A stretch of DNA of 64,000 nucleotides from Stichopus chloronotus (GCA_021234535.1 CM037850.1:20882446-20946445), one strand, 5' to 3'. Positions 39,301 to 53,000 are shown, counted from the first letter of the stretch. Made by a program: numbers and translations. Notes: generated by a model from the letters alone, not told the origin.

Positions 39301-42300
39301 GTACCGTTCAAGATTAGTAATGTATCATATTTTGATTTGAAACAAACATTATATTATACAGAGATTTTCTTCTTTATGATATATACTTTACAGCATCAGT
39401 GATTCCAGATAATGACATTTTTTTTATTATCGAAGTGAAAAGGTTGAATTTTACCAGCCTCCTTCTGGAAATCCCCCTCCCCTTTCCTTTGGAGAAACCG
39501 TAAGCATTACTTTTAAGTTACAAGTCAGTACTATAATTTAGCTGTGGAAAGTTTCAACCTGTATAAGAAAGACAAATAAAAACATGGTCTTGACTGTGCA
39601 AAATACACATTTTGCACATTTCTTGTTTTTATGTCTGTTGTGGAGGACGACCAAATTGTTGGGAGGACAACCAAATTTTTGCAGCTGGTTGTCCTTGGGA
39701 CAACCATTTTCAGTTGCTTAAGGATCATCCCTGCATCTGTAACAATAATTGTGGTATGTGTTCAGTGTCTTCATAACTTTGTGGCCTACAACCCTGCTGG
39801 ACATGCTAAAATTACAGTATGTGTTTAAACTGTCCTTATGTTGCATGTCCAGCTAGCTTGCTGCTGGGCTTCCAGGCCCATTGTTGAAGTAACTTGTCAT
39901 GTTCAATGTTTGTGTTGTCCATGGCTGACTTTGAGGTGAAGTATCTAGCCTTTGGTACCGTTCCAGTCAGAATCTGTGTTGAATATGGAGCATTTTTACC
40001 AGACATGACACTTGGAGATGGTGTACATGCTCATATCTGCTTAATACACAATAACTATATCCAGCTTGTTGTCATGGACTTGCAGCAGCTTGTATTTGGT
40101 TTGTTTCCTTATTTGCTGTGGCTACTGTATAATAGCATGGTGTAATTGCTGTTATCAGGACAGAGATGGTGTATCTTTTTATTCTGTATGTGTATGTGCT
40201 GTGTGTTAGCAAAAGACTTGCAGTAGCTAGTATTTGGTACTATATGTCTGTGATGAAATAGTAACCACTCTTGATTATGGTCTACAATCCTGCATTTATT
40301 AATGTCATGTATACTCTGATATTATTTGTACAGTAATTGTAAATGGTTTACTGTGCAGACTGGTATCCCACGATATATCCAGGCTTCCACGATTGTGGTG
40401 TGCGATGTGGTTTGGAGTACCGCTCATAATACGTTATTGGAAGAACGTGAAGAAAAAAAATGGAAAATATTACAGACAGGCTGATAAGAATTATGTCTAG
40501 AAATTATTCCAATCTGTTACTTCCCAAAACTCACAACCTGACAAGTGGAATAATAATTTGCTGTATTTGGTCTCACAAAAAAAAGTAAAATAAAATTACT
40601 GTCAGTTGTAATATTTTTGTAACACTTTATAAAAAATGGCTTGTGGGAATGTACAAGCTTTGCACCATTTTGCATCTGAGCACCTTATGAAACAAAAGAA
40701 AATTCAACAGCTAAAAAGTGAGGTTGTCTATCGTGACATACCTCTGCATTGTGATGATTAAATTGATGATCAGTGGTGCATCACATCAACATATTATTTT
40801 CTGTAGGGCACATTATCAAATTTAATCGAGGAAGCCTGAACTATTGCAATGTGAGGTACTGTACTGTACCTGTTCAATTTTGTTTTGTACTGTGTACAGT
40901 GTATATCCAGCTTGCAGACCATGGTGTCACATGTGACCATTTCTAATAGGCCTTCTTGTCAGCCCTATTAAGTGCAGGGATGATCCTTAAGCAACTGAAA
41001 ATGGTTGTCCGAAGGACAACCAGCTGCAAAAATTTGGTTGTCCTCCCAAAAATTTGGTCGTCCTCCACAAAAGAGTTATAAAAACAAGAAATGTGCAAAA
41101 TGTGTCTTTTGCACAGTCAAGACGATGTTTTTATTTGTCTTTCTTATACAGGTTGAAACTTTCCACAGCTAAATTATACTACTGACTTGTAACTTAAAAG
41201 TAATGCTCAGGGTTTCTCCAAAGGGAATCACTGATGCTGTAAAGTATATATCATATAGAAGAAAATCTCTGTATAGTATAATGTCTGTTTCAAATCAAAA
41301 TATGATACATTACTAATCTTGAACGGTACTATCACTATTTAGAAAATTCATACCAGCTCTCCTTGCATGTGGCACATATGACCGAATTCTTCGACTGTGA
41401 TTCATCTATCTGGTACTTGCTGTGTACAGTATGTGCATGTCTAGTACAGTAAAATCAGTTGAAACATGATCGTACACTGAGGCTGTTTGTTTGGCGTTTT
41501 ACGTACCATGGATTTCAGGTTGTTTTGGCGGTTTTTTGTGAAAGAAAACAGATGTTTTGGAATGGAGTTCATGCATGTTAAATATTTTGGTTGCATCTCA
41601 GTGTTGAGTTGTATGCATTGTGTCACAATGTAAATGACCAGGGGTAAAAATTTGGTCGTCCAAAGGACAACCTGAGGTAGTAACTTTGGTTGTCCTACAG
41701 AAATTTTCGTCGTCTCGGACGACCAGACGACCGCTAAATTTCATCCCTGAAGTGTTCTGTTGTTGTTTATTCAGGTTACTGACTACGATCGTGCCATAGC
41801 GACTCTATCTAACTCGGATGTGGCTCATTTCTCACGTCCAGGCTCAGCCTATGTTATGAGAGAACAGCCCCTCCATTCAAAGCCCTTGAAAGACAGCAGA
41901 AGTACTAGCATGGTAGGAAGCCATTTCACATTCTCATTTCGTAACCTCGTGTAGAGCCTTTAAAGGCAGTGGGTCTCAGTTTAGAAAGTCTGTGGATATT
42001 GGTAGACATCCTACCGTACAGTGTGAAGCAAGGTGGCTGTGTGTGGTAGCTATAAGAGAGTTCATGAAAACCTTATGCTGAACTGTTAACAGTAGTTGGG
42101 TACAGTAGATGAGCTATTGAGCCATGAAGTATGTGTTGGTTTGTGGACTTCAGTCACCTGATTACAAGGCTCTGAACCTGCCAGTGATTGTTTCTTGAGT
42201 GTTACAGTCGTCCTGTATTATAGACTTGATGAAAAAGATCCAATAAATGACGGGCAGCTATGTATTGTGCAGGCACAGATGGATCCCCCCCCCCCCCACC

Positions 42301-42963
42301 TTTTAGAGAAAATGTAACGTTGCATAACGTAGTGTTTGAGAAGTCAATTTTTACACCTGCTTTACCTAATTATGCTGTTTTCCATCATTTTTCTTTCTGC
42401 CCCTTTGCTTTTCTCCATTTTAAAAAGTTTTGTTGCATTTAAAGGTGGTACACACCTGCTGCACCAACCCCCCCAGAGGATCCACCTCTGAACGTTTAAT
42501 TTATTACACGTCTTGTTCATTTGTATCATATGCGTGTTACATACATTTGTGACTAATCTACAGTATACATTTGTAACTAATCTATACATTTGTGACTGAT
42601 CAATACATTTCTACGTGATATGTGCATTTGTACATAGTCTGTTGTGACTAATCTAGTAACCTATCTATGCATATGCAACTTGAAATAATCAATAGAATGA
42701 TCAGAATCATAACTAATAAATACAAAGTGAAAGATTTTAAAGAATAATCTCATTATTCATTATTGTATCACTTTACTATCTGTGTGACAGAAATGCTCAG
42801 ATTTGATCGCATAGGGCACAAATCGTTTGGTTTTTGTATTTTGATAGCTTTCAGCAGCCCAGATGGGCGACGTCCTCTGTCTAGAGGAGGAACCAGGATC
42901 CCAGGTGGTCGCAAACAACGTTCCAAAGTTTTCAATTTGGAAGAACTGAAGACCAACAGTTGA
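30309..42963 (+). CDS. Small ankyrin-repeat protein, at least six coding exons
   Basis: This is an intracellular ankyrin-repeat protein of unknown role, about 185-220 residues. The coding exons I can join in phase are 30309-30347, 31667-31791, 33696-33830, 34627-34738 and 41775-41912. Residues 1-100 form roughly three ankyrin repeats: SGNVELVSSLIQSGVDVNQ, then a repeat with PLCNAAFWGYSSIVELLLQN, then TGWTACHCAAFQAHGKVLMK. After DAQGRTASDFA comes a non-repeat tail (VTDYDRAIATLSNSDVAHFS). The start is the ATG at 30309: an in-frame stop lies just before it, and a good acceptor lies at 30287. The last exon, near 42855-42963, is certain in existence but not in frame. The frame ending KVFNLEELKTNS looks coding but needs a phase the previous exon does not give, whereas the phase-0 acceptor at 42862 gives a different tail ending at 42949. 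I could not match the protein to a named family. Confidence 0.8.
32650..32925. mobile_element. hAT-like MITE in an ankyrin-gene intron
   Basis: A 276-bp element has perfect 10-bp terminal inverted repeats, CAGGGATGTA and TACATCCCTG. The 8 bp before it (ATAGCAGG) and after it (GTAGCAGG) match at seven positions, a hAT-type 8-bp target duplication with one change. It has no coding capacity. The termini resemble those of the larger element at 51000-52118. Confidence 0.8.
36702..37262. repeat. Minisatellite, about 35-bp unit, roughly 16 copies
   Basis: Imperfect tandem units approximating TTCAATTAGTATGGCCAC plus TATGACATAGTTTATA run for about 560 bp in the 7-kb intron of the ankyrin gene. Unit lengths vary between about 33 and 37 bp. 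Variants include loss of part of the second half near 37120 and 36965. Confidence 0.85.
38547..39733 (+). mobile_element. Non-autonomous DNA transposon, 5-bp target duplication, long copy
   Basis: A 1187-bp element has termini CAGGGATGA and TCATCCCTG and is flanked by the direct repeat CATCT (38542-38546 and 39734-39738). Subterminal regions are dense in GACGACC/GGTCGTCC and GGTTGTCC motifs. The middle holds about 410 bp absent from the inverted copy at 40975-41749, including a 64-codon open frame at 39074-39268 with no recognised domain. Termini starting CAGGG and a 5-bp duplication are compatible with a hAT5-type element, but the superfamily is not certain. Confidence 0.85.
40975..41749 (-). 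mobile_element. Non-autonomous DNA transposon, short internally deleted copy
   Basis: A 775-bp copy of the family at 38547-39733 lies in the opposite orientation with its own target duplication AAGTG (40970-40974 and 41750-41754). Both copies therefore arrived independently. Relative to the long copy it lacks about 410 bp, joined where GAGAGCTGGT meets ATGAATTTTC. The remaining sequence matches closely, including the GTCGTC-rich ends. Confidence 0.85.
42490..42665. repeat. Short degenerate tandem repeat around CATTTGTGACTAATCTA
   Basis: Five or six irregular units of about 20-28 bp containing CATTTGTGACTAATCTA variants lie just before the last exon of the ankyrin gene. No function is visible. 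Confidence 0.55.
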
Positions 42964-43984
42964 ATGCACAGTTTTCAGACATTTTTGCACTGAGGAGAAG
43001 ATGCAGGAAATGTTGTAGCAAGAGAAGCGTTAAGACACACAGACTGGGAGAGAGTCGACGCGGTGCTTTCTGACATTACTGTAGTCAAAAAGTGATACCA
43101 GTGATGGTCAGACCATCTTGTAATTGTCATTCTTATCATCATGATGAATTGATGTCGTTAAAAGAGTCAGAAACCGTCCTCCCTTTTCAACGTCTTTCCC
43201 ATTCACCGTCTTTCCTTTTTGTCGTCTCCCATTTTCTATTACACATTTATTGCCTATGGGCGTGGCAGCTAATATCTACTGCCATGATAAGAGCTACGTC
43301 TCATGAAGTAATTGATAATTTATGTCTTCTAATTAGCTGTGGTGAAGTGTTAAAGAATCACTGGGAGATGATATAAAACATGGAGCTAGTAAAAATGACA
43401 TTGATGTTGGTAAAAAAAGATATTCCACACTTTGCTCTTCTCTTACTGTACTGTGTTAAGAATACAGGATTTAAGTGGCTTTATTTGGCATGTTTTTGAC
43501 ACCATGATCGTCTTATTTCATCACCTTTTGTCTCTGCAGTCACCACCGTTATCACCACTGTATCAAACACAAGGATCTACCAAAATTCAAAGTATTTTTT
43601 GATGCGCCAGCCAGTACCTTCTAATGAGATGGTGAAAGGACAGCATGACAGTAGCATCTCGTCCTCCTTTAATGTTGACTTCACACTTTTGAATGAATCC
43701 ATGTTTACTTTTTACCAAACCAAATGTTTCCATTGAGTTTTTATTTTTTGTGTGTGTGTGTAACTTTTTTACTTGAATTCACTGCGAATGAAAATGTAAG
43801 ATCATTAACAACAGTTTATCCTTTTTCATCCCATTTCTCCACCCCTTTTTTCTTTTTTGTTGTTGATATTAAACCATTGCATAAACCAGTAACATGACAA
43901 CCTAAACAGTGGTGCTGTAGTAGTACTGTATGTTGTTTGAAGTCTAAAAGAGCAGAGAGGATATAGCTCAATAGCAAACAAAAG

Positions 43985-44180
43985 TTAACATCACTTTAAT
44001 GGTCTATTCAAAGTTAGCATCTGAAGTAATGCTGAATTTGAATTGAGCATTGAAGTGATGCTGAATTTGAATAGAGCATCAAAACGAAGCTGACTTTGAA
44101 TAGAGCATCGAAGTGACGCTGACTTTGAGTAAAGCATTGATATGGCGCTGACTTTGAATAGAGCATTGAAGTGACTGCTT
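43985..44180. repeat. Tandem repeat, about 34-bp unit, five to six copies
   Basis: Units approximate GCATTGAAGTGATGCTGA plus CTTTGAATAGA, repeated with point changes downstream of the ankyrin gene. Confidence 0.75.
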
Positions 44181-44829
44181 GCCCTTAGAACCTTGCCACC
44201 TTGCCCTTAGAAAAATTACCTGCCAGGAAATTTTATTCACGTACCTTGATAAGGGTCGTGAAAAATTGGTAAATCCAAAAAATTGAAGAGGAAAGTTACA
44301 TCATGACTTGATGTTCATAGCAATAAAGATGTGAACTTATACAGCTTCTCATGGTTTTTGTTTACTAAAAGAAGAAAAGTATTTTTCAATGGTAATTTAT
44401 AGCATTAAAGGTTAGCAAAAGGCAAGAAACAAATACAATTCACCAAAAAGACCACATCTTCGCGACTTTTGAGCCCTAAGCCTTACACAGTATCATACAT
44501 ACACTGTACAGTATTCAAACTGCCCACCATTGACATAGCCACATACATAGCCACATTGCAACACACAAGTGAGTTGCCATTCGTGTATGATTTCTTCTGA
44601 CCTCTATGACCTGTGATGTGAACACCCCCCCCAAACTATCTTTTGGGCCGTGGACAAACTGAGCACATGATACTACTAGGCTAACACATACGTGTACCTT
44701 TACCTGTGTTGCACAGTAAAGTTGCAAATAGCTGGAAGACACTACACCAAAAATCTTGCATTGTCAGGGTTTTGGTTGCTACAATCGCACGACATCTTCT
44801 CAGAGGTCAAGGTTTGGTATTCTGCCAAG

Positions 44830-45225
44830 ATGACAGTTGTCTTCAGTATTAGAGTGATTGTGTGCATAAGCAAAATGCAGGAACATTTAAACTTCATGTT
44901 CAAAAGTTTGGTAAGGCTTTTAATTGCACCAGTCACACTATTTGGGAAAATAAATAGGTTCCAGTTGGTTGATTCTGCCATATGTTTTCAAATTTTACTA
45001 ACATAACGATAAGTGGATGGGAAGTATACTAGTATTGGCTATTCAATTAAAACAAATCAGGATCATTTTCAAAGTAGTTCCTGTCATTTTCGTTCATCAA
45101 CAGACATAGGCCGCCCGTATACATCCTCGCGTGTACATTTAAAAATAAAGAAAACGTTAAGATCAAACATCATTATACTCTGATTTTTCAGTACACATGC
45201 CATCACTTTATAGTATAAGTTATTA
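44830..45225 (+). repeat. Dispersed repeat, copy 2
   Basis: This aligns with 1320-1945 in the same orientation. Shared blocks are AAGTTTGGTAAGGC followed by TTAATT-CACCA-TCACA, then CTGTCATTTTCGTT, GTACATTTAAAA and TTTTTCAGTACACA. It is a shorter copy with no extra block in the middle. Its class is not identified. Confidence 0.6.
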
Positions 45226-48200
45226 AGTTTTTATAGGAGCTTTACGAATGGAGAGAATCAGTTGTGTGTCTAGAGATGTAAAATGGTGTTTGTTTGTGCC
45301 GTTTTAGTGCTTGCAGTCATAATCATTTGTACTGCCAAATATATTTTTGAGCAGCTTAACTAAGAAATTTTGCCTCCAATCCAAAGAAAACACACTAAAT
45401 TTTGACTTTCTCTCTGGACACCCAGTAATTAATCTTAAATTCTGGAAATGCTTTTTTTTCTGTTGACATAGAGCATCTTGCCTTACTTTTGAGTCAGGTC
45501 TCCCATTACACCTCGAGGCATGCTCACTTAGAGCAAAAAAATGCATTAAAGAAATATTTGACCTTTTCCTTACAAATTTTTACTGCCCTTTAATGAAGCA
45601 ATTAGTTTCTACTTCATTATTTACAACACTGGCTTCAGCTGGGATTGAAATAGCAAGTAATAATATTTTTAAACAATCAAGATTCCTTATAAACAAAAGT
45701 ACTGTCTACATTTTCTCACGTGAAGCAATACTCTACCTGCATGGGTGGCATTTTGTTTCAAAGGTTTCATTGGCATTTGCATTGTCTATTGGTTTATAGG
45801 AAGAAACCTTTTTTAATCTTGTGTGAAGTCTTAGATCAGCTGAAACTTGCTTGTTTCAAACATTGTTGACAGAGGAAGATATTAAAGGGCACCTTAGCTG
45901 TTGTCACTATGCAATTAAAGCTGGAAAATAAGCTGTACTGGTAGTTGCCTGATCATCTATCTTTGTTTACCATCAGTCTCTCCATGAAGAGAAATGGAAA
46001 AAAGATCATGTGTCACAAAATCTGAAAGAGATCTACAGTATGCATCCACCTTCCAGATTTTTTAAAATGAAAATTATCTAGACTTATGTTAACCCTACAA
46101 CATTCAGACTCTTAGAGAAAGCCTTACCATCAATCCCTGTTACATAAAATCAAAGAGACTTATGGGAATGGACGTGACTATTCATGTATGCAAAAATGGG
46201 GCTTACACATTTTTCTGTAGTGGCTATAACTTATTTGACTTTCAGTGGCAAAAATATATAGCAAATTTTCTATTCATGCACATTGTAATATTGAATGTTT
46301 TCTTTTAAAGGGTAAAAGCAGGAAGGAAACCTTAAAAAAAGAAAGGAATTATGGATTATGCAGCTTATATCTGTCATACGGTACTGTCTTGTATGAAAAC
46401 ATCTGCTTTGGGAGCAATTACAAAAACTAGTGATTGCATGACATGATTCTCTCCATTAGGTGAGGTGAATGGAAACTAATAAGGAACTGACCGTGACTTA
46501 ATCTTTTGTGTCAACTCAACTTCAGCTTTATTTGCTCTGTGTGCACTCAAGAGAGTACAGTAGAAAGGATACTAAGGAATACTTACTGCTGGGCAGATAA
46601 AAGCAGGGTGTAAATTAGAGTAAGAAACCGCAGAATGTTGAAGTCACCATCACAAATTACACTTCCCTGGCTTTGCTTGCAAGGTCGGGGAAGAGTGTCA
46701 AATGGGCATTTCTATAGCTTGTTGTTTTCAGACCGTCAGTGTTCCTGTGCCCTTGATTGCACACTTCTTTTGATGTAGTAGGTGGCTTCTTGGGCCGATG
46801 GTGGTTTTTATTACTGGAGAGAATATTTTTTTTCTTCGTTGTGATGTTACTTAAAAAAGTTTGTTGAGTAATATCAAAGATGAAGGAACTCCATAGTCTA
46901 GTCATACCTCACCAAGTCGACCTACCGTAGGTTCATTTCTTGGTGAATCTTCAAAAGGTTCGTTGCATTGTGTCCTTGAGCAAGCACTGAACTTTTCTCC
47001 ACTTTGCTCAGCTGTTGAAATGAGTATCAGAGGTGTTGAGAAGATAAACTACCAGAAGTGACCTTAGGCATGGGGTATTTGTCATTTCTATCCACTATCT
47101 TTCTTTAGGTAGATAATCTTTTGTAGTACGGTACCTAACTCAGGTTGACAGAATACATCCTCAGCAGTGATGTATGATTCCTTTTTCTCTAGGTGTGATT
47201 CAGTGGTATTATGTATAGCAGCAGGGAGACCAGAATGTCTGTTGGTACTGGGTACCTTCCAGCAATTAGTGTATCAATACATGATGTACTCATCTGCCTA
47301 CTTTCCAGTACATAAACACGCATATTGATGATTGCATCTCGATTCCCGTGAATTTATTTTTTTTTCCTTCCTCATTTCTTTGTAGTCACTCATTTATTAC
47401 AGTAATTGTATTTTCATTATTATCCTTTAAATAGGCCAGACTAGTAAAGCTTTGCTTCTTTCTGGCTGTCTTAACCATTAATTACTCAATTGTTTTTTTG
47501 TTTGCTTTGACTTCTTATGTGATTTGTTATATATTTGTTATATGTATGGTTGCATCCTTGATATTATTTCATGGTGGAGAAATGAATTGACTCACATTCA
47601 GAAATGTTACTTGACTTGTATACAGTTTTTTTGATGCATTGCATGCAGTACCTATCTTTGTTTTTATCCAAGGTTAGTTGCATTGTATGGAATGTCAACT
47701 TTAAGTTTATGAATTTGATTCACAATATGACCAATTTTACTTCTGTTAAATTTGTCATTTCTCATCCTGACGATGGCCTCTTTAAATTTCGAGGTCGGTA
47801 AGAACTTATTTTTGAAGTTTGCAAGGTTTTCCGCCTGAAGATATTTGTCTGTCTAACTCCCAGAGCTTATTTTGTGAAGTTTCCAAGGTTGTCACCCTAA
47901 GGATACATGCTGTATCCATCTCTCTCAACCTTTTGTCTTTGTTTTGCTGACAGAACTCTCCAAGATGTCAACACCTATGTCAGTGTTACCTTGTCAGGAT
48001 TCATTTCCAAGCCCTACAGCTTGGCTGTTTGTATAAAGTAATCACATTGTGGAATGTCACTTGACCTACCCTTATACTGTACCTCAAATCTACATTGAAT
48101 TTTGCCTCTTCAAGTCTGACAACCTCCGCACTCAACCCATGGACAAAATGTTTTGTTATCAAAGCTACAAAAACACATTGCTGCTAGTAATTATTCTGAA

Positions 48201-50050
48201 GCAGGAAGCAACTGCACTGTAAGCTATTTGGTGTTTCGTTTATCTTATTGATGACCACAATGCAACTGCAGAATCTTTCTTGGACAATTCACCTGATTTA
48301 AGGGTCCGTAAATCACATCTCACATAACCTTTCTTGATCTCTGAAAAGTGCCCTATTCCCTGAGACATTTTCGTAGCGTAATGAAAACTATTACAGGTAC
48401 TTGAAGGTTCAAAAGTTATTTGCCTGAGAGTTCTTGTTTACCAACTTAATACATGATTTTTCTGACAATTCATAGGTTGAATGTAGTCAGTTTTCTGTAG
48501 TACTTCTGTACTTTCCAACAGTTCGGTGGCAGTCTGTGATGTAGCTAGGATTCAACAACTATTTTAGATATCAAGATGTATTGCATCTTTCCCTGGTCAC
48601 ACAGTCTGTTCTTTGTTCAGGAATTTGTGACTTCACTTCTTCCTATTATCAATCCCTTTCTCCATCAGTCTTACCCCATTTCTATCACTTAGTGCCCAAT
48701 ATCTTCTCAGGCTCCCTTCCTCACCCTAATCCACACTTCAATCCTCCCCTGCCCCCCCCCCACCCCAATTTTTGATACAGTGACTGCTTCAATCATTCCA
48801 ACAAAACTATGAGATATTAAAATAAGAACAAGAGACTATTTGTAAAAGAAATGATTTGAGTTTATTAATTCGTCAAATTGAATGCAATTGAAAAATGGAT
48901 TCCTTTCCATGAAATGAAGCCGGTATCAATGTAGGAACATCTATGGCGATAAATTGATGCATGTGATTAATTTCCAAACATAATTCACACAAACTGATCC
49001 AACCTACCCAACCTCTATACTAGGGGTCTACAATGGCTGAAGAATATAATTCTTGTCATTAAAAATCTATGTGATTGCAATTCTGATGGTGTACATTTTT
49101 TTTCTTTTTTAAATGACCATATGTGTCAAACATTCAGCATTAAGTTGTCAGACTTACAAATTTTCATCAAGCGGGAAGCCATCAGACAAAATTTGACTGA
49201 AATCATTTCTTTATGATGTTAAAAGGATATTTCAAATGCCATATTTCCAATGATATGTGAAACTAATCAGTAGCTAAGAAGGGACTTGTAATGTAGACCT
49301 ATTGCTAATAAAGTGAACACTCTTGACTAAAAAATGGTTTACGATGAAGTTTTCCTTACTAGTATTTCACAATACATTACTCTATTTCTTTTACAGAATG
49401 ATTCTCTGGTTACATTACTTGCTCTGTTGCCAACACCATAAAGTACAGGGTTTTTACATTTTTATGAGACTATAAATCAAGCACTTTTTTTCAAGGTTTT
49501 TTCTAGGTGAGCCATTTTTTTTTCATAGACATTGATAACACTTTTACAACACTCCAAAAGTGTCTTCAAAATTTCTTTCACATTTTTGGGGATGGCAGGG
49601 AGCAAACATTTCCCTAGCTCAAATGTTCCCAACAGAAAATAATAAAGTTATAATGCATAGTTACATTTCAAATCACCAAAACTGAAGAAATTTTCAAGCA
49701 CTTTTCAAAGACTTTGATGCAAAAGCACAAAATTCAAGCACTTTCAAGGCCTCCAAAACAAATTGGAATTCCAGTACTTTCATGCTTCACAGGCCCTGTG
49801 CAAACACTGTTACTGACTATAAGATAATTTATGAAGCAACTTAAAAAAATACTCCTATGTCAGGTTCAAGCTTGAAGACTCTCAAACCAGATTTGGAGAC
49901 ATATTCATTCTGAAACATTTACAATCCTGTGTGTACTTGTTTGATTATTCACTTCTCATTTGATCACCATGACAATGTAACCAACATCTCGACCCCAACC
50001 CTCGTTAGACTGAAATGCTATAAACAATGGAAAGATTTCAAGTGACTTCT

Positions 50051-53000
50051 CTACAAGGATACCTCCGGTTGGACTTTGCTGACGTCTGCGTCCGTAACGA
50101 TAGTCACGGAGACAGCAGGCTCATCTTCTGAGCAGCAGTTGTTTTGGTGATCGGGCCAGTCCTTTCGCTGACAGAAAGGGCTGCAATAACTGACCTGATG
50201 GCAATCGGTGCACTCCATCGATGCCTCTCGGCCGCAATTCTGGCAAGACTGAAAGAGACAGACAGAGATTAACGGAATGATGATATCAAGGAATCACAAA
50301 AACTAGTTGAATCTCCCGGTTCAAATTTTTTTATCTAACTTCACACATTTGTAGTCAAGGCAAACATAGCTTAAAAATTCCTAAATTCCCTTTTGGTTCT
50401 GAGTTGTATCCAATTGCAGTTGGAACATAAGACGGTGATCCACACTGCTGAGTCAACCAAACAACGTCTCATGTAGCCAACATAATCGCCGAAACTTTCG
50501 GCTCTTCTTCTCTTGCATACCCTTGCAGTGGGCATCACTTGCACGAAACAGAGACTTTGGCATCACGTTATAACTCTGCTTATCACACTGAGTAGCAAGG
50601 ATTATTCTGCTAGCAGAGCAGTGAACCTACCCTTACTACAGTGCTGCACGTAACTATTCTTTCGACAATAATTCACATCGACTTTAGAAGTTTGTGGTAC
50701 TAATTGGATACTGATTCATTATATAGTGTTACACCATTTCCTAGTCTTGATGTGACATACAACAACTCTGGTATTATTGGCAATACAAAACAGGCTTAGC
50801 TTGGTCGTACTAAAATTTACTACATGTTACAAGCAAGTCTGTCCTAAACATTAATGTTGATTTGGGCGAACTTCACGCCCTGGGGTTGAATGTACTTGCT
50901 TGGTACTTGTACTGCATGTAACATTACTTCTTTACTATGCAATTGCATGAGAACTGAAAACACTATAACCTGTGCAGTTTTGTACCATTTGCCTGCATAC
51001 AGGGGTGTAAGTGGCAACAGAAAAAAAATCCCACAACATGCGACGGCCTACACACATGCGCACGCAAAGCGCCGCGCCATTCCGGCGGGGGTCAAGGGGG
51101 CAAGTTAAGTCAAGTTTTGCTAACCCAGCTAGGTCTGTCAATTTTACAAATGTAATCTGACAAAAAATAACCATCTGTCTTTTTCTTCCAGCCACTTCCA
51201 ATTCCACTTATCTCTGACTGACTTGTCAATTTCTTTTACATTTCACTTCCCGCATGACTTCCATTTTGTTTTCGATCAAGTAAACATAAAACTTGACCAC
51301 AGTAGAATAGGCCTAGGCTACGCCACAGTGCACACACAGCCTAACACTGTAGTGCTGTATGTGTAGAGCCTAGCCCAGCCTAATGTTAATGAATAACATT
51401 ACATCTAATGGAGATAGGTAGCTAGCCTAGGCTATTTACTCCATCGCTCAAATCCCACAGAGGTTTCGTCCAAAGTAAGTTAGTTTCAGTGATAGTAGCA
51501 ACAAAAAAGTCAAATCCCACTTGAATTCACAAAATTAACGGGATATTTTTCAATACAGCAGCCTACCTGTAAGTTGTTGTGAAAGCCTCACTATCATGTG
51601 GAGCGAAGTACTAATAGCGCGGCGATCGCTGATGTACGTGTACGTACGACTATAGACTTGGACGCCCGGTACACGTATCGCATCGATTGTTGCGTATACA
51701 GCGAGGGCCATGTGCACAGACCATAGAGCCCGGCATAGTTGGAAGTTAGCAGATAGCCTAGATGCAAAATCCAACGCGGGAAAGAACCACAGAGTTTTAA
51801 CAAGAAGAGTGCGCTGTGTAGCGTGTTGCAACTAACCTACATAGGTGAATTATCTACGGGCGTAAATTACTAATGAACAACGCAGTATGCTGCATTTGGT
51901 GCGGAATCCCGGACTTCTACTTACTTTTATTTCTATACTGAGCTTCGCTCTCCAGCCGTTAAACATAAAACAAGGCTTCGGCTTTGATAATATAAGTTCC
52001 CATCGTGAAAACTAACACTGCTTACAGTGTATCATCATACGTAAAATCCCGGGGAGAAATTTCACCAAATACTAAAAAATCCGGATTTCCGGATTTATCC
52101 GGAAGTCTTACATCCCTGCTGCATAGCTAATATCTGATGAAGTCATATATCCTAGACCATTAATGCCAGGTACTGGGCTACTACAAGCATTGGATATAGT
52201 AACTCTGACAGGAGAACTTCTACAGATGATGCCTAAACATTTTGTACGTCCGCTTCCAGTGTAGTGCAAATACTCTATTGACACAACTCGCACACATCCC
52301 ATCAAATACGTACACTCACTATGTACAGTGATAGTGTGCACTTCAGACCATCCAAAAATATTCTTTTTTTTCCCTGCAGGGAGTGTGTAACACTAAAGAG
52401 CTATTTGGTAACCAATATAGGAGTACCTCACACTGGCTGAGCTTCTTTACAAGAGGTCAAAAGTGCTATTGCACCTCAGAATATGTGAGAGTGGCTTGGC
52501 ATGAATGTGATATCCAGTGTGTAGGGTAATCTGTCTTCTCTGGCGTCTTTACAAAGAATCTTATTAATGATGAGGGATTGATATAATTCATTACTCAACA
52601 AACACAGTGCACCATTCAAACATCTTCAGGGGTTTGCGGATTTGATTCTGTTGTGCAAACATCGACAACATGTGCACAATACAATCCTACCACCTCCCAA
52701 TTTTCTGTCCAATCCCCCAAATTTTCTCCCCTCCCCCTATTTCATTGCACCATCAAGTAAGCTTGGAGTTGGTAAAAGGCCACATATAGCTACACATGCT
52801 GATGTATTTGACCAGGGTATTTGGGAGGGGCGAGGGTTGTGATGGCAAGTACCTAGGAAGAAGGGCACATACTCTGGTTTACTGCCCAATATCTAACAAA
52901 AGTGGGGTAAGGAAATCACACATTTCAGTTCATGTAAACACTTCTCCAGTATCAGAAGGGGTTGAAGGGGACATGGAGGGAGGGGGTTGACAATAAGGAA

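Larger units (their letters stand above)
42964..50050. other. Intergenic stretch, no gene recognised
   Basis: It probably begins with the 3' untranslated part of the ankyrin mRNA and ends with that of DEAF1, which converge here. It contains a 34-bp tandem repeat (43985-44180) and the second copy of a dispersed repeat (44830-45225). Open frames such as the 80-codon one on the - strand at 45304-45546 show no family resemblance that I can name. Confidence 0.4.

Noticed and set aside
45304..45546. 80-codon - strand frame with many basic residues
   Set aside because: No domain, no splice context and no neighbouring exon; kept only as intergenic sequence.
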